A stretch of 64,000 nt of DNA from Actinomadura mexicana (GTDB lineage Bacteria > Actinomycetota > Actinomycetes > Streptosporangiales > Streptosporangiaceae): the NCBI RefSeq assembly GCF_900188105.1, contig NZ_FZNP01000009.1, positions 186,001 through 250,000 of the forward strand. Direction: 5' to 3'. The notes below the pieces were generated by a model. That model made no database searches. It was not told the DNA's origin and saw nothing but the letters and a program-made list of their open reading frames with translations. The first letter of the stretch is position 1; every line of letters starts with the position of its first letter. The position numbers and the translations under genes were made by a program. Positions 33,411-41,682 of this stretch are shown here, piece by piece.

Positions 33411-33974
33411 ATGCGGAAACTGACCTACGCCATGAACGTGAGCCTGGACGGCTTCATCGCCGCGCCCGGCGACGACCTCGGCTGGAGCGCGCCGAGCGAC
33501 GAGCTGTTCCAGTGGTGGTCCGACCGGGTGGGAGCGACGGGCCTGGCGCTGTACGGGCGCAAACTGTGGGAGACGATGAGCCCCCACTGGCCGACCGCCG
33601 ACCAGCAGCCGGGTGCCACACCGGCGCAGATCGAGTTCGCCCGCCGCTGGCGGGACATGCCGAAGGTGGTGTTCTCCTCCACGATCGACAAGGTCGACTG
33701 GAACACCCGCCTGGTCACCGGCGACGCGGTCACCGAGATCACCCGGCTCAAGGCCGAGGACGGCGGCCCGATGGACATCAGCGGCGCCGCGCTCGCCGCG
33801 GCGGCCATGCGGGCCGGACTGATCGACGAATACGCGATCGTCACCCACCCGGTCCTGGTCGGCGGCGGCACGCCGTTCTTCACCACGCTGGACAACTGGG
33901 TGAACCTGACCCTGGTCGAGACCCGGACATTTCCCGGCGACGCGGTACTGACCCGATACGAGACGAGGCGATGA
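33411..33974 (+). CDS. Dihydrofolate reductase-like (RibD C-terminal domain) protein
   Basis: The 187-residue protein of the RibD-C/DHFR-like family reads MRKLTYAMNVSLDGFIAAPG at the N-terminus. It has ALYGRKLWETM (cofactor loop), KVVFSSTIDKVDWN, DISGAALAAAAMRAGLIDEY and HPVLVGGGTPFF near the C-terminus, all family landmarks. It probably binds NADPH; true folate activity is not expected. ATG 33411 has AGGAGG eight to nine bases upstream. It converges on the ECF sigma-factor gene, a frequent neighbour of this family in actinomycetes. Confidence 0.88.
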   Translation: MRKLTYAMNVSLDGFIAAPGDDLGWSAPSDELFQWWSDRVGATGLALYGRKLWETMSPHWPTADQQPGATPAQIEFARRWRDMPKVVFSSTIDKVDWNTRLVTGDAVTEITRLKAEDGGPMDISGAALAAAAMRAGLIDEYAIVTHPVLVGGGTPFFTTLDNWVNLTLVETRTFPGDAVLTRYETRR

Positions 33975-34158
33975 GCACGGGCCGAGAACTCGCTCGTAAG
34001 GCCAGGTCGAAGTCCTTCCTGGCGTGCTCACCGTGACCCTCGGCTATGAGGGCCCCTTCCCCGGACCCCCTTGCGTTCCGAGGGAGCTGCTGACCGACTC
34101 GCTGAAGGTGAGGACGGCGGCGTCCTTGATCGTGACGGCGTTCTTCGGGCGTGTAGAT

Positions 34159-34183
34159 GCCCCGCCGGCAACGTCGGCGGGGC
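34159..34183. terminator. Hairpin between the convergent DHFR-like and sigma-factor genes
   Basis: GCCCCGCCG (34159-34167) pairs with CGGCGGGGC (34175-34183). The surrounding 33975-34296 interval carries no gene that I can support. Confidence 0.65.
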
Positions 34184-34296
34184 GGTGGTGTTCGCGTTGC
34201 CGCGTTGGTGTTCAGCTGGTCGGGGTGCTCATTCCGCGGTGACTTCGGTGACGCCGGCCCATGCGCCGGACTCGTCGACGGTGGGGACTCGTCTGA

Positions 34297-35304
34297 TCAC
34301 AGCGTCGCGGGCAGGCTCAGCCATGGTTTGTCGGTGGCGTCGAATCCGGTGAGCTCGGCGATTTTCCCGTCGACGATGTGCAGGACCGCGATGTTCAGCA
34401 AGCGGTATTCCGTGTCGTCGGGGGCGCGGAGGTACAGCACGGCGGCAGGCATGCGGTTGACCGTCGTGGCGACGCAGCGCCAGTCGTCGTGGCCGCGCTG
34501 GAAGAGCCCACCGGAGACCCAGCCGTCCACCGCGTCCCTGGCCGTGACGGTCAAGGTGTCCGGCTCGGGCAGCATCGCGAAGCGCAGGTCGTCGCGCAGC
34601 AGGGCCGTCAGCCCGTCGAGGTCGTTGCGCTCGTGGGCGTCGATGTACGACTTCACCACGCCGCGCTCGTCATTCGACAGCTCGTGCGTCGCGGGGCTCC
34701 TCCAGTCGAGGCGGCGGTCGGGCAGCTGCTCGCGCATCGTCACGCGCGCCCGCTGCAGTGCGCTGGTCACCGATGCGACGGTCAGTTCGAGGGCGCCCGC
34801 GGCCTTCGCCGCCGGCCAGCCGAGGACGTCGCGCAGGATGAACACCGCCCGCTGCCGCGGCGGCAGGTGCTGGACGGCGACGATGAACGCCAGCTCGATC
34901 GTCTCCCGCGCCACCACCGCTTCCTGCGGGTCCTCGGGGAGCATCCGGTCCGGGTAGGGCTGCAGGTAGAGCACTTCCGAGCCCGCGTCCGGCAGCTCGG
35001 CAGGCACGGGTGTGCGGTCGCTGCGCTTCTCCAGGAAGTCGAGGCAGGTGTTCGTCGCGATCCGGTACAGCCAGGTCCGCAGCGCAGCGTGACCCTTGAA
35101 CGACTTCCGCTTGTTCCACGCCCGCAGGAACGTCTCCTGCGTCATGTCCTGGGCGTCCTCGTAGTTCGCGAGCATCCGGTAGCAGTGCACCTGCAGCTCA
35201 CGCCGGTAGCGCTCCGTGATCAGCGCGAACTGTGCTGTGTCATGTGAGCGGGCCGCCGCGATGAACGCGGCCTTGTCGGCGTCCAGCAGTCTGGCGTCGG
35301 TCAT
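34297..35304 (-). CDS. ECF RNA polymerase sigma factor with SnoaL-like C-terminal extension
   Basis: The 335-residue protein has sigma region 2 (LQVHCYRMLANYEDAQDMTQ then ETFLRAW, about 40-75). Region 4 (LPPRQRAVFILRDVLGWPAA, about 160-180) is followed by a SnoaL/NTF2-like domain of about 120 residues with FAMLPEPDTLTVTARDAV. It belongs to the SigG/TIGR02960-like ECF class, in which the C-terminal domain modulates activity and no anti-sigma factor is encoded beside it. ATG 35304 has GGAAGG upstream. It is located in the post-tRNA accessory region next to a DHFR-like gene. Confidence 0.9.
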   Translation of the reverse strand: MTDARLLDADKAAFIAAARSHDTAQFALITERYRRELQVHCYRMLANYEDAQDMTQETFLRAWNKRKSFKGHAALRTWLYRIATNTCLDFLEKRSDRTPVPAELPDAGSEVLYLQPYPDRMLPEDPQEAVVARETIELAFIVAVQHLPPRQRAVFILRDVLGWPAAKAAGALELTVASVTSALQRARVTMREQLPDRRLDWRSPATHELSNDERGVVKSYIDAHERNDLDGLTALLRDDLRFAMLPEPDTLTVTARDAVDGWVSGGLFQRGHDDWRCVATTVNRMPAAVLYLRAPDDTEYRLLNIAVLHIVDGKIAELTGFDATDKPWLSLPATL

Positions 35305-35374
35305 GGTCGTCGATCCTTCCGCGGGTGGCGAGGGGCTACCAGAACTGACGACGTGGCGAAGGATTTCTGATCGG

Positions 35375-35713
35375 TGAAGCAGCTGGCACCGGGCCGTTCG
35401 GGGCGAAGTCGCGACCGCCACCGCAGCCCGGGAACTAAAAGAGGAGACAGGCCTGGTCGTCAATCCCTCCGAGCTTAAGGTTGCGGGCATCATCCATGGC
35501 GGGTGGGGAGTGGAGGCGCCCAACGGCTTCCTCACCGTCGTGTTCGTCGCCCACCGCTGGGAAGGCGACCCGGTGAACGCCGAGCCGCGCAAGCATTCCC
35601 AGGTGGCCTGGCACCCGGTCGACAAAATGCCGGTGGAGTTCGTGTCGACGACCCGGGCAGCGCTGTTGAACTACCCGCGCGGCGATCCGATGGTGACCGC
35701 AGAGGGCTTCTGA
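35375..35713 (+). pseudogene. 5'-truncated NUDIX hydrolase
   Basis: The frame contains most of a NUDIX box, RGEVATATAARELKEETGLV, followed by GIIHGGWGVEAPNGFLTVVF and VAWHPVDKMPVEF, and ends EGF at 35713. Upstream the frame meets a stop (TGA near 35361), and about 35 N-terminal residues, including the first NUDIX Gly, are missing. The sigma-factor promoter region lies there instead. It is a remnant left by a deletion. The next interval (35714-36019) contains no gene I can support. Confidence 0.7.
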
Positions 35714-36019
35714 CCGGCACAGACCTGGGCTCCTCCGGCGCCTGGCCATGCGCAGATTCCGCGAATGGCTGTCCACCGAAGTGGTCGGTGAGCTGGTGTT
35801 CCACGCTTCGTGTCCAGGCCGCGGAGGCGGAGGATTCCGCAGATCTGGCCAATCGGGTGCGCTTGCGCCTGGCTGCTGTGTCATGGATCGAGCAGGGCTC
35901 CGGAGTCTTCTGGGGCCGCCCTGCGGCTTTGCCCGCGCAACCCCTGAGCGAGGCGGCGCCCTCAGTCGGATCGCGGAACATCAAGCCGTTGCCCGCCGCC
36001 TCAAAGTGGATCCTGCGAG

Positions 36020-36725
36020 TCGTTGTCAGGGCACTTGGCGGTCAGGGCCCGTTCGAGTGGTTCGGACGATGACGCGGGCGTACTGCTTGTCGGCGATGAG
36101 AAGCCCTTCGCCTCGTGGAGTGGTCCCGGCCGGGTGAACCTCGATTCAGATGTCGCCGCCGGAGGGGCCCTCTTGTTCCCATCGGAGTGTCCGGCTGGCG
36201 AGGCCGGCCGCGACCTGGTCGCCGAACGGCCGTGGGAGCAGACACCCAGTTCAAAGACGCGTCGCCCACCGGGACCCGCAGGCGCGGGCCGCATGGTCAA
36301 GTAGCCGATCGTGTCCTGCTGGACCACTGCCATGCTTCCCCACCGGTACATGGGCTCGACCAGCCAGCCCGCGGCGGTGCCGCCACCGGTCAGCAAGCGG
36401 CAGAACCCCTCCAGGTCGGCCAGCCAGAACTCGACGTCGCCGACGTCGTCCTCTGCAACGTTCACACCCAGCCAGTGGTGAACCGGTGGATGGTCCAGCG
36501 CGGTGCGAAGGGCGTCGGCGTCCACCGACGACCGGCCGTCGGCGCCGGGATGGGTGACGACGCCGTCCTGAGCGTAGGCCGCCTGCACGGTGGCGCTAGG
36601 GACGAACAGATGCCGCGGCACCGTGCGCATCGCGTCCTCGACCCGCCGGTCGTGAAGTACCCCCCACTGCACCAGCTCGTCGGCGTCGGCTCGTTGGCGG
36701 CTCGGCGGTTCCGAAACGGATCGAC
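36020..36725 (-). pseudogene. Remnant of an FxLD-type (protein-isoaspartate-like) methyltransferase
   Basis: On the minus strand the piece starts ADELVQWGVLHDRRVEDAMR and TVPRHLFVP, the N-terminus of PCMT-like methyltransferases. It jumps at once (after YAQDGVVTHPGADG) to the C-terminal domain: ALRTALDHPPVHHWLGVNVA, DLEGFCRLL and IGYLTMRPAP. The whole SAM-binding core (about 150 residues) is deleted. A frameshift near 36,200 then separates the last piece (IEVHPAGTTPRGEGLLIADK). Such methyltransferases accompany FxLD-class lanthipeptides. Function is lost. Confidence 0.68.
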
Positions 36726-36810
36726 ACGCGGCGGCATCGTGTAGCACGAGGATCAGGACCGATACGGATAGATCAGCACCGGCCGACACTGAGAGAGCCA
36801 CCCTGATACG

Positions 36811-36863
36811 AGAGCTTCGGACTTTTAATCCGTAGGTTGTGGGTTCGAGTCCCACGCGACCCA
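36811..36863 (+). repeat. tRNA-Lys 3'-half copy A (likely attachment-site scar)
   Basis: These 53 bases match bases 31557-31609 of the tRNA-Lys gene with one difference (C to T at the seventh base), covering anticodon arm, T-arm and acceptor 3' strand. The following GACCAGGGCAAAC also matches the tRNA's own downstream flank. The 36864-37253 interval after it holds no recognisable gene. Confidence 0.95.
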
Positions 36864-37253
36864 CCACCCCTGACCAGGGCAAACGCGAGAACGCCCGGCT
36901 TGTCTGCTGCCCGCTTGCCCCCCTTCGTCCCAATGTCGGCTCGTCGAGGGCGGTTCGCGGACACGCCCTGGGCCTGGTCACCCTCGTTCTCCAGCAGATT
37001 CCCCTCGGCCCAGGCCGCGTCGCCCGCGGCTTCCCGCGGTGGACCGAGGCCGTCCGGCGGGCGGTCGACGCGGCGCCCACCCCGGCAGAGCGGGTCCTCG
37101 CCTCCGCCCGCGCCAACATCGCCGAGGGCTCCGGCGGCGGCCACAGTGGGCGCGTCGGCCTGGCCCGCGCGTCGCTGTCCCCCCAGGGCACGGCCCGCAT
37201 GCGCTGCACCGCCGATCAGGTGCCATCATCGACGGCCCGCCGGAGGAGCCCGG

Positions 37254-37895
37254 CTAGGGCAGCAGGTGCCGCTCGTAGGCGGTGGCCACGGCCGCCGCCC
37301 GGTCGTTGACGTCCAGCTTCGCGTAGATGTGGGTGAGGTGGGTCTTGACCGTGGCCTCGCTGATGAACAGCTCGGCGGCGATCTCCCGGTTGCCGGTGCC
37401 GCGCGCCACCAGCCGCAGCACCTCCAGCTCGCGGGCGCTCAGCGAGCCGCCGCCGCGCGGGTCGCGCATCCGCGAAACGAGGCGGGCAGCGATGGCCGGG
37501 GACAGCACGGTCCGGCCCTCGGCGGCGGCGCGGACGGCGTCGAACAGCTCGTCGCGCGGCGCGTCCTTCAGCAGGTAGCCGGTCGCGCCCGCTTCGATCG
37601 CCGGGATCGTGTCGGTGTCGGTGTCGTAGGTGGTGAGGACGAGCACCTTGCAGGGCAGCCCGCGCCGGGTGAGATCGGCGATGGCCTCCACGCCGCCTCC
37701 GCCGGGCATCCGCAGGTCCATGAGGACGACGTCGGGCCGGAGTTCCGCGGCGAGCGCCACGGCTTCGCGGCCGTCGGCGGCCTCGGCCACCACCTCGAAC
37801 CCGAGGGCGCCGGCGAACATGCCGCGCAGGCCGTCCCGCACGACCGGGTGGTCGTCGACGATCAGCAGAGTGATGTCGGCGGTGGCGTCAGGCAT
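37254..37895 (-). CDS. NarL/FixJ-family response regulator
   Basis: The 213-residue regulator has a receiver (LLIVDDHPVVRDGLRGMF; Asp in DVVLMDLRMPGGGG at about residue 57; Lys in GYLLKDAPRDEL). A LuxR-type helix-turn-helix follows (LSARELEVLRLVARGTGNRE then SEATVKTHLTHIY). Its ATG overlaps the end of the kinase gene by eight bases. It forms one operon with the kinase and the downstream-numbered ABC exporter genes, suggesting that it senses or controls a compound pumped by that exporter. Confidence 0.93.
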   Translation of the reverse strand: MPDATADITLLIVDDHPVVRDGLRGMFAGALGFEVVAEAADGREAVALAAELRPDVVLMDLRMPGGGGVEAIADLTRRGLPCKVLVLTTYDTDTDTIPAIEAGATGYLLKDAPRDELFDAVRAAAEGRTVLSPAIAARLVSRMRDPRGGGSLSARELEVLRLVARGTGNREIAAELFISEATVKTHLTHIYAKLDVNDRAAAVATAYERHLLP

Positions 37896-39048
37896 GGCGG
37901 ATCAACGGTACGCGGGCGGACACGGCCGTGCCCCGGCCGGGCTCGGACTCGACCTCCAGGGTGCCGGCGACGCGTTCGGCGCGCTCGCGCATGGCGGTCA
38001 GCCCGAAGCCGCCGGATCGGTGGGCGGCGACGGCGAAGCCGCGGCCATCGTCGCGGACGTCCAGGGTCACCTCGTCGTCCATGTAAGAGAGGGTCACGCC
38101 GACGCGTTCGGCGTGCGCGTGGCGGGCGGCGTTGGCGAGGGCCTCATGGGCGATGCGCAGCAACGCGGCCTCAAGCTCGTCGTGCAGCGGCTCCACCGCC
38201 CCGGTGACGGTGAGCCGGGCCCTGCCCTCGGTGGCCTTCTTCAGCGCCTCGGGGAGCGTGCCGTGCTCCAGGTCGACCGGCGCGAGGTCCTGCACGGAGC
38301 GGCGGGCCTCGCGCAGGCTCGCGCGGGCGAGGTCGGTGGCGCGGCGGACGTGCTCGCTGTCCTCGGCGGCCTGGAGCTGGGTGATGATGCCCGCGAGCCC
38401 CTGCGCGATGGTGTCGTGGATCTCGGCGGCCAGCCGGCGGCGCTCGTCGCTGACGCCGGCCTCGCGGGCCTGGACGAGAAGCTGGGCCTGGAGGCCGGCG
38501 TTCTCGGCGAGGGCCTGCTCCAGCCGGGCGTTGGTCCGTTCGAGTTCGGCTATCGTCTCGTCCTGAACGCGGGTGCGCTCGGCCTCCCGGTCGGCGAGGG
38601 CGCCGAAGACGAAGACCAGCCCGGTGTTCAGGACGAGGAGGCCGGCGAACCCGCCGGCCTGGGCGAGGCCCTGCGGCGGCAGCCCGCCCGACTGGGCGCC
38701 TGCCATGGTGACGGCCGTGACGAACGCCCCGGTCATGGCCCAGCGGCGGGTCAGGTAGTGCTGGGCATCGAAGTACCCGAGCACGGCGTATACGGAGAAG
38801 AACGGGTTCAGCCAGGTCATGGCGAAGGCGAGGACGGTCCGCGTCCAGAAGTAGACGGGCCCCGGGATCCTCCGTCCGGCGTGCAGGATCTGGAGGGCCA
38901 GCGCGGTGGCCAAGAGGGCCGCCGCCGCCCGCTCCTCCGCCACGGACATGAGCTCCCGGAGTAGCAGTGCCAGGAAGGTCGCGAGCGGCAGCAGGGCGAA
39001 CGGTCCCCACCGATGGAACCGTTCCCATTGCTCCTGGATTGTCGCCAC
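37888..39048 (-). CDS. Sensor histidine kinase, NarL-partner (HisKA_3) type
   Basis: The 386-residue kinase has a hydrophobic N-terminal half with about five or six membrane helices (FALLPLATFLALLLRELM, TVLAFAMTWLNPFFSVYAVL). A coiled coil follows (ERTNARLEQALAENAGLQAQ), then HisKA_3 with ERRRLAAEIHDTIAQGLAG (phospho-His) and an HATPase with HEALANAARHAHA and DDGRGFAV. GTG 39048 is chosen as start, with GGAG some distance upstream; other GTG codons slightly upstream are possible. It is preceded on the same strand by the ABC permease gene (14-bp gap). Confidence 0.9.
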   Translation of the reverse strand: MATIQEQWERFHRWGPFALLPLATFLALLLRELMSVAEERAAAALLATALALQILHAGRRIPGPVYFWTRTVLAFAMTWLNPFFSVYAVLGYFDAQHYLTRRWAMTGAFVTAVTMAGAQSGGLPPQGLAQAGGFAGLLVLNTGLVFVFGALADREAERTRVQDETIAELERTNARLEQALAENAGLQAQLLVQAREAGVSDERRRLAAEIHDTIAQGLAGIITQLQAAEDSEHVRRATDLARASLREARRSVQDLAPVDLEHGTLPEALKKATEGRARLTVTGAVEPLHDELEAALLRIAHEALANAARHAHAERVGVTLSYMDDEVTLDVRDDGRGFAVAAHRSGGFGLTAMRERAERVAGTLEVESEPGRGTAVSARVPLIRHA

Positions 39049-39062
39049 TGTCCCAGTTTCTC

Positions 39063-39803
39063 CTATCCCCAGCGAAACCAGCGCACGGCGGCGGCGATCA
39101 GGACGGCGGCCCACCCAGCGGTGACGCCGAGGTGCGCCCAGTCGGTCCAGCCGCCCTCGGCGGCCTGGTTGAGGGCCTGGGACGCGGCCCCGAACGGGAA
39201 GTACTCTACGACGTCCTGGAGCAGGTCGGGCATGGCCTGGACCGGCACCCACACCCCCGCGAGGAACATCGCCGGGAAGAAGACGACCGAGCCGACCACG
39301 GTGGTGGCCTTGGTGGTCGGCGTGACCGCCGTGACCGCCGCGCCCAGCGCGAGCGCGCTGAGGGCGCCGAGCAGCAGCGCCAGCAGGTAGCCGGGCACCT
39401 GGCCCGGCAGCGCCACGCCGAAGGCGATCCGGCCGACCGCGATGACCAGCAGCGCCGACCCCAGCGCGGCGGCGAAGTGCAGGACGATCTGCGCGGCCAG
39501 CAGCGAGCCGGGCCGCACCGGCGTGGTCGACATGCGGCGCAGGATGCCGCGCTCGCGGTAGCCGGACAGGACGGGCGGCAGCGCCTGGACCCCCGCCATG
39601 ATCAGCGCGAGCAGCACGTTGACCGGGACGTACAGGTCGATGACCCGGTTGCCGCCGAGGGAGGGGTCCGGCTCCCGGAACGACGGGATCAGCCCGAGGA
39701 TCGTCAGCAGCACGGTCGGGAAGGCGACGATCCAGAACAGGCTGAACGGCTCGCGGGAGAAGAGCCGGAATTCGGCTTTGAGGACGGCGGTGGACGCGGA
39801 CAC
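39063..39803 (-). CDS. ABC-2 type exporter permease
   Basis: The 246-residue membrane protein has six predicted helices in the ABC-2 arrangement: FSLFWIVAFPTVLLTILGLI, VPVNVLLALIMAGVQALPPV, SALLVIAVGRIAFGVALPG and AMFLAGVWVPVQAMPD among them. It has the cytosolic YRERGILRRMSTTPVRP loop that contacts the ATPase. GTG 39803 begins one base after the stop of the ATPase gene. The likely role is export of a drug, lipid or peptide; the substrate is unknown. Confidence 0.9.
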   Translation of the reverse strand: MSASTAVLKAEFRLFSREPFSLFWIVAFPTVLLTILGLIPSFREPDPSLGGNRVIDLYVPVNVLLALIMAGVQALPPVLSGYRERGILRRMSTTPVRPGSLLAAQIVLHFAAALGSALLVIAVGRIAFGVALPGQVPGYLLALLLGALSALALGAAVTAVTPTTKATTVVGSVVFFPAMFLAGVWVPVQAMPDLLQDVVEYFPFGAASQALNQAAEGGWTDWAHLGVTAGWAAVLIAAAVRWFRWG

Positions 39804-39804
39804 G

Positions 39805-40710
39805 TCAGTTCTCCTGCTCTGCGGTGAGTTCGAGGAAGGCGTCGTCCAGCGTGGAATCGGTGATCCGCAGTTGGTGGGCGGTGATCTGGCGGCGGGCGAG
39901 CAGCGAGACGACCGCGTTGACGGTCGCGTCGGTGCCGTGCACGGTGACCCGGCCGTCCCTCAGCTCGAAGGTCGTGGCCTCGGGCAGCCCGGTCAGCTCA
40001 CCGTCGTCGAGGGGCCGGGACGGGGTGAAGGAGAGCACGGTGCCGCCGGCGCTGCGCCGGATCAGCCCGGCAGGGGCGTCGAGCGCGGCGACGCGGCCCT
40101 GCTTGAACACCGCGATCCGGTCGCAGAGGCGCTGGGCCTCCTCCATGAAGTGCGTGACGAGCAGGACGGTGACGCCGGAGCGGCGGACGTCCTCGATCAG
40201 CTGCCAGGTGTCGCGGCGGGCGCGCGGGTCGAGGCCGGTGGTCAGCTCGTCCAGGACGACGATCCGGGGGCGGCCGATGAGGGAGAGGGCGATGAACAGG
40301 CGCTGCTTCTGGCCGCCGGACAGCTTGCCGAAGCGGGTGGCGAGCTTGCCGGTGATGCCGAGGCGCTCGGCGAGTTCGCGCCAGTCCGCCGGGTCCGGGT
40401 AGAGGGCGCTGTAGAGCTCCAGCGCCTCCCGCACGGTGAGCTTCTCCTGGAGTTCGCTCTCTTGGAGCTGGACGCCGAGGATCCGGGTCAGCTCCCCGCG
40501 CGCGGTGCGCGGGTCGAGCCCGGCGACGCGGACGGCGCCCGTGTCGGGCTCGCGCAGCCCCTCCACGCACTCGACGGTCGTCGTCTTCCCCGCGCCGTTG
40601 GGGCCGAGGATCCCGAAGATCTCCCCCTCCTCGACGGCGAACGTGACGTCGTCCACTACCGGACGGCCGCCGTAGACCTTGCGCAGGCCGCTGACTTCGA
40701 TGATCGGCAT
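39805..40710 (-). CDS. ABC exporter ATP-binding protein (DrrA-like)
   Basis: The 301-residue ATPase has Walker A GPNGAGKTT (about 37-45), Q-loop VQLQES, signature LSGGQKQRLFIAL, Walker B IVVLDELTTGLDP and H-loop LLVTHFMEEA. The Walker B Pro is replaced by Leu (DELTTGLD), as in the DrrA drug-exporter group. A C-terminal ~80-residue domain (TFELRDGRVTVHG and TDSTLDDAFLELT) is also typical of that group. ATG 40710 is the natural start. It is first gene of the ATPase-permease-kinase-regulator operon. Confidence 0.93.
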   Translation of the reverse strand: MPIIEVSGLRKVYGGRPVVDDVTFAVEEGEIFGILGPNGAGKTTTVECVEGLREPDTGAVRVAGLDPRTARGELTRILGVQLQESELQEKLTVREALELYSALYPDPADWRELAERLGITGKLATRFGKLSGGQKQRLFIALSLIGRPRIVVLDELTTGLDPRARRDTWQLIEDVRRSGVTVLLVTHFMEEAQRLCDRIAVFKQGRVAALDAPAGLIRRSAGGTVLSFTPSRPLDDGELTGLPEATTFELRDGRVTVHGTDATVNAVVSLLARRQITAHQLRITDSTLDDAFLELTAEQEN

Positions 40711-40792
40711 GCTTCGAGCATCCCGGCGGGCGGTGCCCGCGCACATCGCCCAGGCCGCTCTACCAGCCATCAGCCGATCGGTTGATGCGGCA

Positions 40793-41002
40793 CTACGACT
40801 TTCCCAGGGGCCACGACTCAGCGGCCACCGGCCGGGGGCAGACCAGCGTCCGGGCCAGGTGGACGACCATCGCGACGAACGCGAGCGCCCACGCCGCCGG
40901 CGCCACCCACATCCCGTGCCGGCCGATCCACTCGACCGCGGGGAGGTCGTCGGCGACCGACCTCACGAGAGATCGAGGCTCACGCACGACCCGCAGAACC
41001 AT
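40793..41002 (-). CDS. Possible small single-pass membrane protein
   Basis: The 69-residue frame starts MVLRVVREPRSLVRSVADDL and has one hydrophobic helix (MWVAPAAWALAFVAMVVHLA). No ribosome-binding site was seen, and the frame can be extended to 41062. I do not recognise a family. It is kept because the helix is well formed and no other frame here is better. Confidence 0.35.
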   Translation of the reverse strand: MVLRVVREPRSLVRSVADDLPAVEWIGRHGMWVAPAAWALAFVAMVVHLARTLVCPRPVAAESWPLGKS

Positions 41003-41089
41003 GGGAACGTCAGGGTGTCCGCGCAACGGCGGGCAGCCCGAGATGTCGTCAGAAGGTCTCACGATGACGCGGTCGTAGAGCCCGGCATG

Positions 41090-41287
41090 TCATTTGCTCG
41101 GCTGGGGAACCCTGCAGTTGGCGGTGGGGTTGAGGCCGATGTAGTTGAGCGGACCGGAGGCCAAGGTGATTCCGATCGTGGCGATTCTGGCGCAACTGCC
41201 GTCAAACTGGGTGTAGTAGTGGCGCTGTCCCGCGGCGAGCGCTCCTATGATCAGCCAGGCGACGAGCATCCACCGTCCGGACCTCAT
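41090..41287 (-). CDS. Small secreted or anchored hypothetical protein (65 aa)
   Basis: The frame reads MRSGRWMLVAWLIIGALAAG (signal or anchor), then YTQFDGSCARIATIGITLAS, and ends NYIGLNPTANCRVPQPSK, with two Cys that could form a disulfide. ATG 41287 has GGAGG five bases upstream, an excellent site. It resembles conserved small proteins of streptomycetes of unknown function. Confidence 0.7.
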   Translation of the reverse strand: MRSGRWMLVAWLIIGALAAGQRHYYTQFDGSCARIATIGITLASGPLNYIGLNPTANCRVPQPSK

Positions 41288-41494
41288 CGTTACCTCCGGT
41301 GACCGCTTCGCCGACCTTGGGGTACGACAGTAACGACAAGATCGTCCATAGTTAAGCAAGTCGGGCCGGGTGTGTCATGTCACCAACGTCTCGCGCGGCC
41401 GCTGTGCTCTCGACGAAGCTCTGCCCACCACCGGAAGTCTCCCGACGGCTGGACGTGGTCTCGGGGCTGGATTCCCGGCCCAACCTCATCAAAC

Positions 41495-41675
41495 TGGCAC
41501 CGACAAGCCGTGCACGCACTCACCGGCGTCATGTCGGACCACAACGCGACCACCGGGGTCCTGGTGACGACATCATCGTTCGGCCGCGCCAGCGAGCAGT
41601 TCGCACAGCACAACCGCTTAACCCTCATCAACGGCGCCGAACTCAAGCACCTGCTCAAGAAGCATGCGCCGGTGG
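41495..41675 (+). pseudogene. C-terminal fragment of an Mrr-family restriction endonuclease
   Basis: The frame carries WHRQAVHALTGVMSDHNATT, GVLVTTSSFGRASEQFAQ and NGAELKHLLKKH, which is the C-terminal third of the Mrr_cat nuclease domain. The preceding frame is unrelated, and the catalytic core and N-terminus are missing. It lies in the post-tRNA region and ends against the oppositely oriented gene at 41683. Confidence 0.6.
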
Positions 41676-41682
41676 CCGGTCC

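Noticed and set aside
35748..36137. Plus-strand ORF of 129 codons between the NUDIX and methyltransferase remnants
   Set aside because: No start context, no motif, and it overlaps the methyltransferase remnant on the other strand.
36839..37309. Plus-strand ORF of 156 codons after tRNA copy A
   Set aside because: It begins inside the tRNA copy and shows no recognisable motif; the middle part looks faintly protein-like but is not enough to call a gene.
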